Below, piece by piece: positions 18,208 through 26,628 of a stretch of DNA of 64,000 bases. The position numbers were made by a program, and so were the translations under genes. The stretch is from Novosphingobium resinovorum. GTDB taxonomy: Bacteria > Pseudomonadota > Alphaproteobacteria > Sphingomonadales > Sphingomonadaceae. Location of the stretch: NCBI RefSeq assembly GCF_027922145.1, contig NZ_BSFC01000011.1, forward strand, positions 620,001-684,000, in the 5' to 3' direction. The notes under the pieces are model-generated. The model did not search any database. It was not told the origin of the DNA and saw nothing but the letters and a program-made list of their open reading frames with translations. Within the stretch, counting starts at the first letter, position 1, and the number at the start of each line of letters is the position of its first letter.

Positions 18208-18284
18208 GCGTTCATCGACAAGTATTGTCGCAATAACACTTAACACGGTATTATCCACCGCCATCGAAAGGTGGAGGGTAATTC

Positions 18285-18989
18285 ATGGCAACCGCAGCGC
18301 AGGTTTCGCGCGTCTCGTTCTGGGCGAAGATGACGATCGGGCTCAGCCTGTTCATCGTCTTCGCCTTTGCACAATTCGGTCTGCGCGGCTTCGTGCCCGT
18401 TACGCAAGTGCCGGTAATCTTTCATGTCCATGGCGTGGTCATGCTCGGCTGGCTCGCCCTCGTGACGACGCAGGCGCTGCTGGGCAACGGCAGCGGGCTG
18501 GAACTGCACCGACGACTTGGCTGGGCGAGTGCAGTCATGCTGCCCACCATCGCCGTGCTGACCAGCCTGACCTGCTTCGCCGGACTTCGCACCGGCATGT
18601 TCCCTCCGTTCTTCCCGCCGGCCTATTTTCTCGCGCTGATCCATGTCTCGATGCTGATCTTCGTGATGATGGTCGGCGGCGCCGTTGCGCTGCGCGGCCG
18701 TGCGGACTGGCACAAGCGGCTGATCCTGGGCTCCACCATCCTCATCATGGACCCTGCGCTCGGCCGGGTCCTGCCGATGCCTTTCATCATGCCCTGGGGC
18801 GAGTGGCTGTCGATGGCGATCCAGCTTGGCATGGTCGCGCTGATCGTGCGGCACGACCGGCGCACGATAGGCCGGGTCCATCCTGCCACCGTGACCGTCG
18901 CGCTGGCGGTGGTGCTGGCGCATGTCCTTGTCGAGCTGCTGGCGATCACGCCGCCGTGGGTCGCGTTCGCGGCGCAATTCGCGGGATAG
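18285..18989 (+). CDS. Seven-helix membrane protein, unknown function
   Basis: 234 residues with about seven hydrophobic helices. GGAGGG lies 6 nt before ATG. Conserved-looking polar points inside the membrane region include the His residues of VIFHVHGVVMLGW, LELHRRLGW, ALIHVSML and ADWHKRLILG. The spaced histidines recall heme- or metal-carrying membrane families such as DUF2306 or cytochrome b561-like proteins, but I cannot assign it. It is between the MBL gene and nadA, not clearly in an operon with either. Confidence 0.8.
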   Translation: MATAAQVSRVSFWAKMTIGLSLFIVFAFAQFGLRGFVPVTQVPVIFHVHGVVMLGWLALVTTQALLGNGSGLELHRRLGWASAVMLPTIAVLTSLTCFAGLRTGMFPPFFPPAYFLALIHVSMLIFVMMVGGAVALRGRADWHKRLILGSTILIMDPALGRVLPMPFIMPWGEWLSMAIQLGMVALIVRHDRRTIGRVHPATVTVALAVVLAHVLVELLAITPPWVAFAAQFAG

Positions 18990-19000
18990 ATGTCCAGCTG

Positions 19001-19118
19001 TCCTCCCTGTCGCGCAGCGATGGGGAGGGGGACCGCCCGCATAGCGGGTGGTGGAGGGGGAGCCCCCTCCGTCAGCCCTGCGGGCTGCCACCTCCCCATT
19101 CCTGCGGAACAGGGAGGA
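19001..19118 (-). repeat. Long imperfect palindrome, family A, copy 2
   Basis: 118 bp in the opposite orientation to copy 1: starts TCCTCCCTGTCGCGCAGCGA and ends with GGAACAGGGAGGA. Lies between the membrane protein gene and nadA. Confidence 0.92.
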
Positions 19119-19224
19119 AGACGACGGCCGCGATCTGCGAAAATTCCGCTTGGGTCCGCGCCTTCCCGTCCCTAGATAGACCCCGCCCGCAGCAAGGTTC
19201 GGGCGAGGATGTACAGGAACGACC

Positions 19225-20211
19225 ATGACCGTAATGCCCGCCGACCTCTCAGGCATCGACGTGCGCGCCGAAATCGAGCGCCTGCGCAAGGAGCGCAATG
19301 CGGTCATCCTCGCCCATTACTACCAGAAGCCCGAGCTTCAGGACCTTGCCGACTTCGTGGGCGACAGCCTCGAACTGAGCCGCAAGGCGGCGGAAACCGA
19401 TGCCGACGTCATCGCCTTTTGCGGCGTGAAGTTCATGGCCGACACCGCCAAGATCCTCTCCCCGAACAAGATCGTCGTGCTGCCCGATCTCAACGCCGGG
19501 TGCAGCCTGGAAGATTCCTGCCCGCCGGAGAAGTTCAAGGCGTTCCGCGAGGCGCACCCCGATCACATCGCGCTGACCTACATCAACTGCTCGACCGAGG
19601 TTAAGGCGCTGTCCGACGTCATCGTCACCAGCTCCAGCGCCGAGACGATCCTGCAGCAGATCCCGCTCGACCAGAAGATCATCTTCGGCCCCGACCGTCA
19701 CCTCGGCGGCTACCTCGCGCGCAAATTCAACCGCGAGATGCTGCTGTGGCCGGGCGTGTGCATCGTGCACGAGGCGTTCAGCGAGACCGAACTGCTGAAA
19801 CTGCGCGCCGAGCATCCCAATGCGCCGATCGCCGCGCACCCTGAATGCCCGCCGCACATCGTCGATCATGCGGACTACGTCGGCTCGACCAGTGGCATCC
19901 TGCAGTATGCGAAGACCATGCCCGGCGACACGCTGATCGTGGCGACCGAGCCGCACATCATCCACCAGATGCAGCTCTCGATCCCGAACAAGACCTTCAT
20001 CGGCGCGCCCGGTGCGGACGGCAACTGCAACTGCAACATCTGCCCCTACATGGCGCTCAACAACCTCGAGAAGCTGTACATCGCGCTGCGTGACCTGTCC
20101 CCGCGCGTCGAGATCGAGGAGCCGCTGCGTCTGGCGGCGAAGAAGAGCCTCGACCGCATGCTGGAGATGGCCAGCGGGACGATCGGCAAGGGCGACCTGG
20201 GCGCGCGTTGA
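19225..20211 (+). CDS. nadA: Quinolinate synthase NadA
   Basis: 328 residues. NadA condenses iminoaspartate with dihydroxyacetone phosphate to quinolinate in de novo NAD synthesis, using a [4Fe-4S] cluster. The N-terminus has VILAHYYQKPELQDLADFVGDSLELS; likely cluster cysteines are in NAGCSLEDSC (about residue 93), HPECPP and NCNCNICPYM (about residue 270). TSSSAE and GPDRHLGGYL are substrate-binding segments. AGGA precedes the ATG. nadB and nadC are not adjacent; NAD salvage genes (pnuC and a NadR-like kinase) are present at 39-40 kb. Confidence 0.97.
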   Translation: MTVMPADLSGIDVRAEIERLRKERNAVILAHYYQKPELQDLADFVGDSLELSRKAAETDADVIAFCGVKFMADTAKILSPNKIVVLPDLNAGCSLEDSCPPEKFKAFREAHPDHIALTYINCSTEVKALSDVIVTSSSAETILQQIPLDQKIIFGPDRHLGGYLARKFNREMLLWPGVCIVHEAFSETELLKLRAEHPNAPIAAHPECPPHIVDHADYVGSTSGILQYAKTMPGDTLIVATEPHIIHQMQLSIPNKTFIGAPGADGNCNCNICPYMALNNLEKLYIALRDLSPRVEIEEPLRLAAKKSLDRMLEMASGTIGKGDLGAR

Positions 20212-20251
20212 GGGCTTCGTCGTCCCGCCTGAAGCGCGATGACCCAACCCT

Positions 20252-20330
20252 TCGTCATTGCGAGCGCAGCGAAGCAATCCAGGGCGGTGTAAGACTGCTC
20301 TGGATTGCTTCGCTGCGCTCGCAATGACGA
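20252..20330. repeat. Inverted repeat, family D, copy 1
   Basis: Arms CGTCATTGCGAGCGCAGCGA and complement, about 33 bp each, tightly spaced; other copies at 42825, 51900 and 56603. Follows nadA and may act as a 3' end stabiliser. Confidence 0.92.
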
Positions 20331-20352
20331 TTCAAGGTAAGGCATCACTCTA

Positions 20353-20392
20353 AAGACAAGCCACCGGTCCCAGATCAAGTCCGGGACGACGA
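20353..20392 (+). repeat. Single arm of family B repeat, copy 2
   Basis: Only the right arm (GGTCCCAGATCAAGTCCGGG) is present, including the flanking TAAAGACA seen in copies 1 and 3. The left arm is missing, so this is a decayed or half unit. Confidence 0.75.
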
Positions 20393-20452
20393 CTGGCGAA
20401 ACCTCTTCGCGCTTCCTATGTTGTATGGGAACGAACCGGGGAGCCCTGAAAC

Positions 20453-20791
20453 TTGCGTGATGTCCTCATCCTGAGGAAACTGAAGGTCTGGTGCCTGCTG
20501 CTGCTGGCCGCCGTCTTCGCGCACGCGCTGATCCCGATCGAGGCCCGCGCCTCCGGCTCGGCATTCAGCCCTTCCACGGTCGAGGTATCGACCGGCCACT
20601 CCCTGCGTGTGGCTGCCGTGCGCAAGCTCGCCCCCCAGCGTGACCCGCTCGGCAGGGGGATGTTGCTCGCCTCCTCTTCCCAGGACCGGGAAGCACGGGA
20701 CGCCCGCGCCTGCCCTGCCCCGGCCGGAGCCTCCGGCCCGCCCGGCTGGCGCTGCGCGCTGTCGCAGCCCAGAGCCCCGCCCTTCGCCTGA
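20453..20791 (+). CDS. Hypothetical secreted or anchored protein
   Basis: 112 residues from a TTG start (MRDVLILRKLKVWCLLLLAA). The first 33 residues look like a signal peptide ending ARAS; the remainder is low in recognisable structure and rich in Pro, Ala and Arg. No family recognised. It might be a real small secreted protein or chance coding upstream of the antiporter; the clean signal sequence is the only positive evidence. Confidence 0.35.
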   Translation: MRDVLILRKLKVWCLLLLAAVFAHALIPIEARASGSAFSPSTVEVSTGHSLRVAAVRKLAPQRDPLGRGMLLASSSQDREARDARACPAPAGASGPPGWRCALSQPRAPPFA

Positions 20792-20884
20792 CACGCCGCC
20801 GGATCGCAATACCGATCCGACAGTTTCAGCAAGGCCGGAGCGGCGCATTCCAGCGCGTCCCGGCAGCGAAGCACGGGACATCCA

Positions 20885-22564
20885 ATGCCTCATCACACTC
20901 CCCTGATCGGCACCATCGTCGCCGGTCTGGTGATCGCCTTCTTCATGGGGGCGCTCGCCCACCGCCTGCGGGTTTCCCCCATCGCAGGCTACCTTCTCGC
21001 CGGCGTCATGGTCGGCCCCTTCACGCCCGGCTTCGTCGCCGATGCCGGGCTCGCACAGGAACTCGCCGAGATCGGCGTGATTCTCCTCATGTTCGGCGTC
21101 GGCCTGCATTTCTCGCTGCGAGACCTGCTGGCGGTGAAGAACATCGCCATCCCCGGCGCACTGGTGCAGATCGCCGTCGCCACCCTGCTGGGCATCGGCA
21201 TCGGCTACATGATGGGCTGGGACCTTGCCGCCGGCTTCGTCTTCGGCCTCGCGCTCTCGGTGGCGAGTACCGTGGTCCTGCTGCGCGCGCTGCAGAGCCG
21301 CAACCTCGTCGAGACCGAGCGCGGCCGCATCGCCGTCGGCTGGCTGATCGTCGAGGATCTCGTCATGGTCCTCGCGCTGGTGCTGCTGCCTGCGCTGGCC
21401 TCGGGCCTCTCGGGAGGCGACGGCGCGGCAAGCCTGCCATGGGTGATCTCGACGACGTTGCTGAAAGTCGCGGGCTTCGTGGCGCTGATGCTGATCGTCG
21501 GGCGCCGCGTGCTGCCCTGGGCGCTGCACTGGGTGGTCCACACCGGATCGCGCGAGCTGTTCCGCCTTGCCGTCCTTGCGGTGGCTCTCGGCGTGGCGTT
21601 CGGGGCGGCCTATGCCTTCGACGTCAGCTTTGCGCTGGGTGCCTTCTTCGCAGGCATGATCCTGGGCGAAACCCAGCTGTCCCGCCGCGCCGCCGAGGAA
21701 ACGCTGCCCTTGCGCGACGCTTTCGCGGTGCTGTTCTTCGTCTCGGTGGGCATGCTGTTCGACCCCTCGGTGGTGACCGAGCAGCCGATTCCGCTGCTGG
21801 TCACGGTGCTGACGATCGTGGTCGGCAAGTCGCTGGCGGCCTGGCTGATCGTGCGCGCCTTCGGCTACGAGAACGACAAGGCGCTGACGATCTCCGCCAG
21901 CCTTGCGCAGATCGGCGAGTTCTCGTTCATCCTCGCCGGGCTGGGCGCCGGGCTGGGGCTGCTGCCCGAGGCCGGGCGCGACCTCATCCTGGCAGGCGCG
22001 ATCATCTCGATCTTCCTCAACCCCTTCATCTTCAACTTCGCGGTGGGCAGCACCGGTTCGGTGAAGAAACAGATGGAGGAGCAGGCCGAACAGGCGGAGA
22101 TCGAGCACGAGAAAAAGCGCGAGGAGCACGTCATCCTCGTCGGCTACGGCCGCGTCGGCAAGCTGGTGGCGCACGGCCTGCGCGCCACCCCGACCGCCGT
22201 GCTGCTGATCGAAGCGCAGAGCGATCTCGCCCGCGAGGCCCGCGCCGAGGGCTTCGAGGTCGTCACCGGCAACGCGGTGGAGCCCGATGTCCTGAGGGAA
22301 GCCGGCATCGAGCGCGCCAACCGCATGCTCATCGCCATCCCCGAAGGCTTCGAGGCGGGCGCGATCTGCGAGGCCGCCCGCAAGCTGCGCCCCGACCTCT
22401 CGGTGATCGCCCGCGCCCACTCGGACGCGCAGTTCGCGCATCTCGTGGAGCACGGCTGCGACAAGGTGGTGCTGGGCGAGCGGGAGATCGCACGGCAGAT
22501 GCTCGAACTGATCGGCGCCAGCGCCAGCCGCATCGCCGCCGTACCGGACGTGAAGTCGGCATGA
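20885..22564 (+). CDS. ybaL: Monovalent cation:proton antiporter (YbaL/KefB type, CPA2)
   Basis: 559 residues. Twelve or so membrane segments fill residues 1-390, with family motifs SPIAGYLLAGVMVGP, GVGLHFSLRDL, SVASTVVLLRAL and IVEDLVMVLALVLLP; a cytoplasmic RCK_N/NAD-binding domain follows (HVILVGYGRVGKLVAHGL, residues about 411-530). Length and order match E. coli YbaL, a K+/H+ or Na+/H+ exchanger gated by nucleotides. A 47-residue membrane protein overlaps its stop codon (ATGA). Confidence 0.93.
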   Translation: MPHHTPLIGTIVAGLVIAFFMGALAHRLRVSPIAGYLLAGVMVGPFTPGFVADAGLAQELAEIGVILLMFGVGLHFSLRDLLAVKNIAIPGALVQIAVATLLGIGIGYMMGWDLAAGFVFGLALSVASTVVLLRALQSRNLVETERGRIAVGWLIVEDLVMVLALVLLPALASGLSGGDGAASLPWVISTTLLKVAGFVALMLIVGRRVLPWALHWVVHTGSRELFRLAVLAVALGVAFGAAYAFDVSFALGAFFAGMILGETQLSRRAAEETLPLRDAFAVLFFVSVGMLFDPSVVTEQPIPLLVTVLTIVVGKSLAAWLIVRAFGYENDKALTISASLAQIGEFSFILAGLGAGLGLLPEAGRDLILAGAIISIFLNPFIFNFAVGSTGSVKKQMEEQAEQAEIEHEKKREEHVILVGYGRVGKLVAHGLRATPTAVLLIEAQSDLAREARAEGFEVVTGNAVEPDVLREAGIERANRMLIAIPEGFEAGAICEAARKLRPDLSVIARAHSDAQFAHLVEHGCDKVVLGEREIARQMLELIGASASRIAAVPDVKSA

Positions 22565-22704
22565 GGGCGAGGAGAAAACCGCCCGGCTGGTTCAAGTGGG
22601 CGGTCTGGGGCGGGATCGTGCTGGCCGTCGCCGTCCCCACCGCCTGCGTGATGAACCACGGGGAGGTGCCGGGCTACGGCGCCTTCCCGTCATTGCCGCA
22701 CTGA
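22561..22704 (+). CDS. Small membrane protein overlapping ybaL
   Basis: 47 residues: a basic start (MRARRKPPGWFKWAVWGG), one membrane helix (GIVLAVAVPTACVM) and a short tail. The ATG overlaps the ybaL stop (ATGA), so it is probably translated by coupling. No family recognised; it could be an antiporter accessory subunit, which is only a guess from position. Confidence 0.6.
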   Translation: MRARRKPPGWFKWAVWGGIVLAVAVPTACVMNHGEVPGYGAFPSLPH

Positions 22705-22756
22705 AACGAGACAGGTTTGGGTCGACGTTCTCGCCGTCATCAAAGGCAGTCGTAGT

Positions 22757-23065
22757 CTAGGCGAGCACTCCGGCTGCCTGCGCCATGACCTTGCGCACCA
22801 TCTCCGGTTCGGCCTCGATAACCGTGAGATAGGCGCGCACGGCGGGTGGCGGCATGTGGCGAGCCAGTTCGTACTGGCGCAAGTTGGCGAGCGGAATGCC
22901 ATAAGCCGCCGAGAACTGCGCCTGGTCCAAGCCAAGGCGATGCCGCAGAATGCGAAACCGCCGTCCGATATGGGCGCGTTCCAGCCCGGCTACACTGACG
23001 TCAAAATCCTCGGGATCGTTGGGATCAGCCGGAATTGCGATCGTAGTCTCTTTGTTCACCAGCAT
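22757..23065 (-). CDS. XRE-type HTH antitoxin of a BrnT system
   Basis: 102 residues. The second half is a helix-turn-helix of the XRE kind: IGRRFRILRHRLGLDQAQFSAAYGIPLANLRQYELARHMP. The N-terminal 35 residues are acidic and probably the toxin-binding part. ATG 23065 lies 41 nt inside the end of the BrnT gene, so toxin and antitoxin are coupled in toxin-first order. Ordinary BrnA antitoxins are ribbon-helix-helix proteins, so this is a variant pairing. Confidence 0.85.
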   Translation of the reverse strand: MLVNKETTIAIPADPNDPEDFDVSVAGLERAHIGRRFRILRHRLGLDQAQFSAAYGIPLANLRQYELARHMPPPAVRAYLTVIEAEPEMVRKVMAQAAGVLA

Positions 23066-23300
23066 TGCTCCGTCGAACAGATATCAGCCTGACCCGATCG
23101 TCTCTCAAGACGTACACGACCGTGAACAACTTACCGTCCACCAATCCCACCGCCTTGTAGCGATCTTCGCCATCGACCAAGCGAAACGAAGGTAAAACCT
23201 CATGCCGCGTATCCTCGAAAATCCGCATCCCGAACGCCAGCCGCAAGCCGTGCTTGACCAGATTGGCCTCGTCCTTGGCGGGGTCGAACGCGAACTCCAT
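23025..23300 (-). CDS. brnT: BrnT family toxin
   Basis: 91 residues. MEFAFDPAKDEANLVKHGL, the central RYKAVGLVDGKLFTVVYVLRDD and RLISVRRSNAGEQRDY are the BrnT signature (RNase-like RelE-related fold; the Arg pair and late His/Arg/Tyr positions are catalytic in the family). It is expected to cleave RNA under stress and to be neutralised by the downstream HTH protein, which would also repress the pair. No evidence of decay. Confidence 0.88.
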   Translation of the reverse strand: MEFAFDPAKDEANLVKHGLRLAFGMRIFEDTRHEVLPSFRLVDGEDRYKAVGLVDGKLFTVVYVLRDDRVRLISVRRSNAGEQRDYDRNSG

Positions 23301-23360
23301 CGCCCGTGACTATGGGCACCGCATATAACACGGGAAATTAAACCCCGTCCATCCGGCGAC

Positions 23361-23801
23361 TTACCCAGCCGCCGCGGCCCGTGCCCACGCGACGATCGCG
23401 CCGGGCGGCATCGCACCGGACTTGCGCGCGATCTCCCGGCCCTTGTGCATCAGAACGAGGGTCGGGATGGACTGGATGCCGTAGTGCCCGGCAATCGCCC
23501 CTTCCGCCTCGGTGTCGAGCTTGCCGAGGCGCATCTCGGGCTCCAGCTGCGCCGCCGCCGCCGCGAAGGCCGGAGCCATCTGGCGGCAGGGACCGCACCA
23601 CGCGGCCCAGAAGTCGACCAGCAGCGGCAGGTCGCTGCGGATCGCATGAGCATCGAAATTCGCTGTGGTCAGGGTGACCGGCGCCCCGGCGAAGAGGGCC
23701 GCCCTGCACTTGCCGCATGTCCCGCCGGCGCCCAGCCGTTCGACCGGCACCCGGTTCGACGTCGTGCAGCTGGGGCAAACGACGATTCTGTTATCGGACA
23801 T
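23361..23801 (-). CDS. trxC: Thioredoxin 2 (TrxC)
   Basis: 146 residues. An N-terminal zinc ribbon with Cys at 9, 12, 29 and 32 (VVCPSC, TCGKC) precedes a thioredoxin fold with the redox pair WCGPC at 69-72 and the cis-Pro segment SIPTLVLM. This is the TrxC type, a cytoplasmic disulfide reductase often induced by oxidative stress. GAGGAG is 8 nt upstream of ATG 23801, better than the in-frame GTG two codons earlier. Confidence 0.95.
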   Translation of the reverse strand: MSDNRIVVCPSCTTSNRVPVERLGAGGTCGKCRAALFAGAPVTLTTANFDAHAIRSDLPLLVDFWAAWCGPCRQMAPAFAAAAAQLEPEMRLGKLDTEAEGAIAGHYGIQSIPTLVLMHKGREIARKSGAMPPGAIVAWARAAAAG

Positions 23802-23839
23802 GGACACGTCTCCTCACCATCGATGTAGGAGCGCGCGAC

Positions 23840-24388
23840 TCAGACCGCCACTTCGCGCCACTCGCCCGGCGCGATGCCATCGAGAGTCCAGTCCCCGATG
23901 CGCCAGCGTACGAGGCGCAAGGTCGGGTGGCCCACGGCGGCGGTCATGCGGCGGACCTGCCGGTTACGGCCTTCGCGCAAGGTCAGTTCGATCCAGCAGT
24001 CCGGCACCGTCTTGCGGAAGCGCACCGGCGGATTGCGCGGCCACAGGTCGGGCGTGTCGATGCGGCGGGCATCAGCGGGCAGCGTCGGGCCGTCGTTCAG
24101 CGTGACACCCTTGCACAGCGTTTGGATCGCGGCCTCGTCCGGCTCTCCCTCGACTTGCACGAGATAGGTCTTGGGCGTCTTGTAGCGCGGGTTCGAGATA
24201 CGCGCCTGCAGGCGGCCGTCGTCGGTCAGCAGCAACAGCCCCTCACTGTCGCGGTCGAGCCGCCCGGCGGGGTAGACGCCGGGCACCTTCACGAAGTCCG
24301 ACAGCGTCGCGCGCGGGCTGGGAGACTTGAGGTCGGTGAACTGCGGCAGCACGTCGAACGGCTTGTTGAGCAGGATCAGGCGGGTCAT
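23840..24388 (-). CDS. rluE: rRNA large-subunit pseudouridine synthase (RluE type)
   Basis: 182 residues from [11 protein letters not shown]. The catalytic Asp is D45 in [18 protein letters not shown]; later motifs KTYLVQVEG and [25 protein letters not shown] are typical of the RsuA/RluB/E/F family. There is no N-terminal S4 domain, which fits RluE (23S U2457) rather than RsuA or RluB. It begins 4 nt after the stop of the DMT transporter and is probably co-transcribed with it. Confidence 0.88.
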   Translation of the reverse strand: MTRLILLNKPFDVLPQFTDLKSPSPRATLSDFVKVPGVYPAGRLDRDSEGLLLLTDDGRLQARISNPRYKTPKTYLVQVEGEPDEAAIQTLCKGVTLNDGPTLPADARRIDTPDLWPRNPPVRFRKTVPDCWIELTLREGRNRQVRRMTAAVGHPTLRLVRWRIGDWTLDGIAPGEWREVAV

Positions 24389-24392
24389 GCGA

Positions 24393-25304
24393 TCAGTCCT
24401 TCGCGGGCTTGTCTGCGGCGCGCGCCATCGCCAGCGCCACGGCGAGCAACACCATGCCGACCACGTCGATCGTGCCCAGCGTCTCTCCGAAAGCGAGCCA
24501 GCCAACAGTGGCCGCCAGCGCCGGCTGCGCCATCAGCGCGAGGCCGATCACCAGCGGTGTGAAATGGCGCAGCGAGTAGATCAGGAAACCCTGCCCGATC
24601 AGCTGGCTCGACAGCGCGAGCGCGACCAGCGGCGTCCAGTCGCGCGGCATGATGACTTCGCCCAGCAGCACCGCGGCGAGCAGCATCACCGGCACGCTCG
24701 CGGCGGTCGAGACGGCGAGCAGCGAATATTGCCCCCTGCCCTGCCGCACGCCGTTCAGCATGATGAGATAGACCGCGTAGAAGGCTCCGCCGAGCAGGCA
24801 GAACAAGTCTCCGACGAGGTTCGTGCGGCTGATCTCCAGCGATCCGCCCATCAGCAGGCCCGCTCCCGCCAGCGCGGCGAGGATGGCGCTGACTTCCAGC
24901 ACGCGCGGCGCGCGCCGGGCGGTGGCAAGACCCCAGACCATCACGATCAGACTGCCCGAATTGCCGAACAGCGAGGCATTGCCCACCTTTGTCCGCACGA
25001 TGCCGAAATGCCAGGCGGCCAGGTCCAGGGCAAAGAACACCCCCGCCGCCATGACCAGCGCGATCACCCCCGGCGACATCCTGCGCTGCACCGCAGGCTC
25101 ACGTCCGGCGAGCAGCACGAGCACCGGCAGCGCGAGGGTCAGGCGCCAGAATCCGGCGGCGACCGGCCCGGTATCGGCAAGCCGCACCAGCCATGCCCCC
25201 AGCGCCAGCGCGACGTTGGCGGCCAGCAGCGCGAGGAGATGGCGCGCGGTCCAGTCATGGCCGGGTCGGACTTCGGGGACGGACAGGGCGGGAGCAGTGC
25301 TCAT
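24393..25304 (-). CDS. DMT family transporter (EamA)
   Basis: 303 residues starting [12 protein letters not shown]. Ten hydrophobic helices in two EamA repeats; the end of the second repeat ([43 protein letters not shown]) is the typical EamA core. Substrate unknown (amino acids, nucleotides or drugs in relatives). Probably the first gene of a two-gene unit with the pseudouridine synthase. Confidence 0.9.
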   Translation of the reverse strand: MSTAPALSVPEVRPGHDWTARHLLALLAANVALALGAWLVRLADTGPVAAGFWRLTLALPVLVLLAGREPAVQRRMSPGVIALVMAAGVFFALDLAAWHFGIVRTKVGNASLFGNSGSLIVMVWGLATARRAPRVLEVSAILAALAGAGLLMGGSLEISRTNLVGDLFCLLGGAFYAVYLIMLNGVRQGRGQYSLLAVSTAASVPVMLLAAVLLGEVIMPRDWTPLVALALSSQLIGQGFLIYSLRHFTPLVIGLALMAQPALAATVGWLAFGETLGTIDVVGMVLLAVALAMARAADKPAKD

Positions 25305-25381
25305 GGCCCGCGTCCTAGCGGCATGGCGCGGGCGGCGCACCTGCTTATTGGCGCGCCGCCCGGATCGTCAACAAAGCAGGA

Positions 25382-26368
25382 TCAATTCGGCAACTGCGCC
25401 GTCTCTTCCCCCCGCGTCTTCCACAGCGACCAGCCCACGCCGCCCGCGATCAGCGCCAGCGTGATGCCAAGGCTGGCGAGCGGCGGGAATTTGGCGCCGC
25501 CCAGCGCAAAGTCGGCGATCAGGATCTTGCCGCCGATGAACACCAGCACCAGCGCGAGCGCATACTTCAGGTAGTGGAAGCGATGCACCATCGCCGCCAG
25601 CGCGAAGTAGAGCGCGCGCAGGCCCAGGATCGCCATGATGTTCGAGGTGTAGACGATGAAGGTGTCGGTCGTGATCGAGAAGATCGCCGGCACCGAATCG
25701 ATCGCGAAGACCAGGTCGGCCAGGTTGATCACCACCAGCGCCAGGAACAGCGGCGTCGCTGCCCAGACGAGGTGGCCCTTCGCGTTGGCCTCCTTCACGA
25801 AGAAGTGCTCGGCGTGGTGCTGCTTGGTCACGCGCATGTGGCGCGAGATCCAGCGGATCGCGGCGTTGTTGCCGATGTCCGGGTCATGGTCGCTGGTGAA
25901 CAGCATCTTGATCCCGGTGAAGATCAGGAAGGCGGCGAACAGGTACATGACCCAGTGGGCATGGGCGACCAGCGCCGCGCCGCCCGCGATCATAGCCCCT
26001 CGCAGCACGATGACGGCAAGGATGCCCCACAGGAGCGCGCGGTACTGGTACTTGGGGTGGATCGCGAAGTAGCCGAAGATCATCGATATGACGAAGACGT
26101 TGTCGATCGAGAGCGCCTTCTCGATGAAGTAGCCCGTGTAGTAGTCGATCGCGGGCGCGGAGCCCTTGGCCCACCAGATCCACGCGCCGAAGATCATGGC
26201 GATGCCGATGTAGAACACCGACAGTTTCAGCGATTCGGCGATGCCCATCTCCTTGTCGTCCTTATGCAGGACGCCGAGGTCGAAGGCGGTGAGCAGCAGC
26301 ACGACGGCCGCGAACGAAAGCCAGAACCAGGCGGGCGTGCCCAGCCAGTCGGCGAAGAGAAATTCCAT
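25382..26368 (-). CDS. TerC family integral membrane protein (Alx-like)
   Basis: 328 residues, about nine membrane helices. FDLGVLHKDDKEM, EKALSIDNVFVISMIFGYF and LVVINLADLVFAIDSVPAIFSITTDTFIVYTSNIMAILGLRALYF are the two repeats of the TerC family, with conserved membrane Asp residues. Members such as Alx and MeeF-like proteins handle manganese, possibly loading exported proteins. The 77-base upstream leader has a strong GC hairpin but I could not find a yybP-ykoY riboswitch core. Confidence 0.93.
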   Translation of the reverse strand: MEFLFADWLGTPAWFWLSFAAVVLLLTAFDLGVLHKDDKEMGIAESLKLSVFYIGIAMIFGAWIWWAKGSAPAIDYYTGYFIEKALSIDNVFVISMIFGYFAIHPKYQYRALLWGILAVIVLRGAMIAGGAALVAHAHWVMYLFAAFLIFTGIKMLFTSDHDPDIGNNAAIRWISRHMRVTKQHHAEHFFVKEANAKGHLVWAATPLFLALVVINLADLVFAIDSVPAIFSITTDTFIVYTSNIMAILGLRALYFALAAMVHRFHYLKYALALVLVFIGGKILIADFALGGAKFPPLASLGITLALIAGGVGWSLWKTRGEETAQLPN

Positions 26369-26399
26369 GATGACGTGCCCTGTTCAGGGGGAAACGGAG

Positions 26400-26440
26400 G
26401 CGCCGGCGCGCAGGATCGGGGGAGGAAAGCGCGCCGGCGC
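26400..26440 (-). promoter_or_regulatory. Perfect 12-bp hairpin upstream of terC
   Basis: GCGCCGGCGCGC (26400-26411) and GCGCGCCGGCGC (26429-26440) pair perfectly around a 17-nt loop. It lies just after the DUF465 stop and before the terC start on the same strand, with no U-tract. It may be a processing or attenuation hairpin for terC. Confidence 0.5.
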
Positions 26441-26445
26441 GCGGG

Positions 26446-26628
26446 TTACAGGCTGGCGAGTGCGCGCGCGGGCGGCAGCAGCCGCGCCATCCTGTCCCTG
26501 AGCCTGGTTTTCCGTTTCATCAGCCGGGCGACCTCCAACGGGTCCCTGTGGCGGCCTGTCTTCATGCGGCGGATCGCGGCGTCGAGCTTCTGGTGCAGCT
26601 CTAGCAGGCGGAACATGCGTTCGGTCAT
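26446..26628 (-). CDS. YdcH family protein (DUF465), paralog 3
   Basis: 60 residues from MTERMFRLLELHQKLD, with AGGG 8 nt upstream. The basic RLMKRKTRLRDRMARLL corresponds to the LKKRKLRLK signature of the other two DUF465 proteins in this window, but it is more diverged. Short helical hairpin, function unknown. It is upstream of terC on the same strand, separated by a strong hairpin. Confidence 0.8.
   Translation of the reverse strand: MTERMFRLLELHQKLDAAIRRMKTGRHRDPLEVARLMKRKTRLRDRMARLLPPARALASL

Noticed and set aside
20375..22453. A 692-codon open frame on the minus strand.
   Set aside because: Antisense to the YbaL-type antiporter; composition (His/Asp/Gln/Arg-rich) is that of a shadow frame.
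26369..26445. A possible yybP-ykoY manganese riboswitch before the TerC gene.
   Set aside because: The leader is only 77 bases, is dominated by one GC hairpin, and lacks the expected conserved loops.
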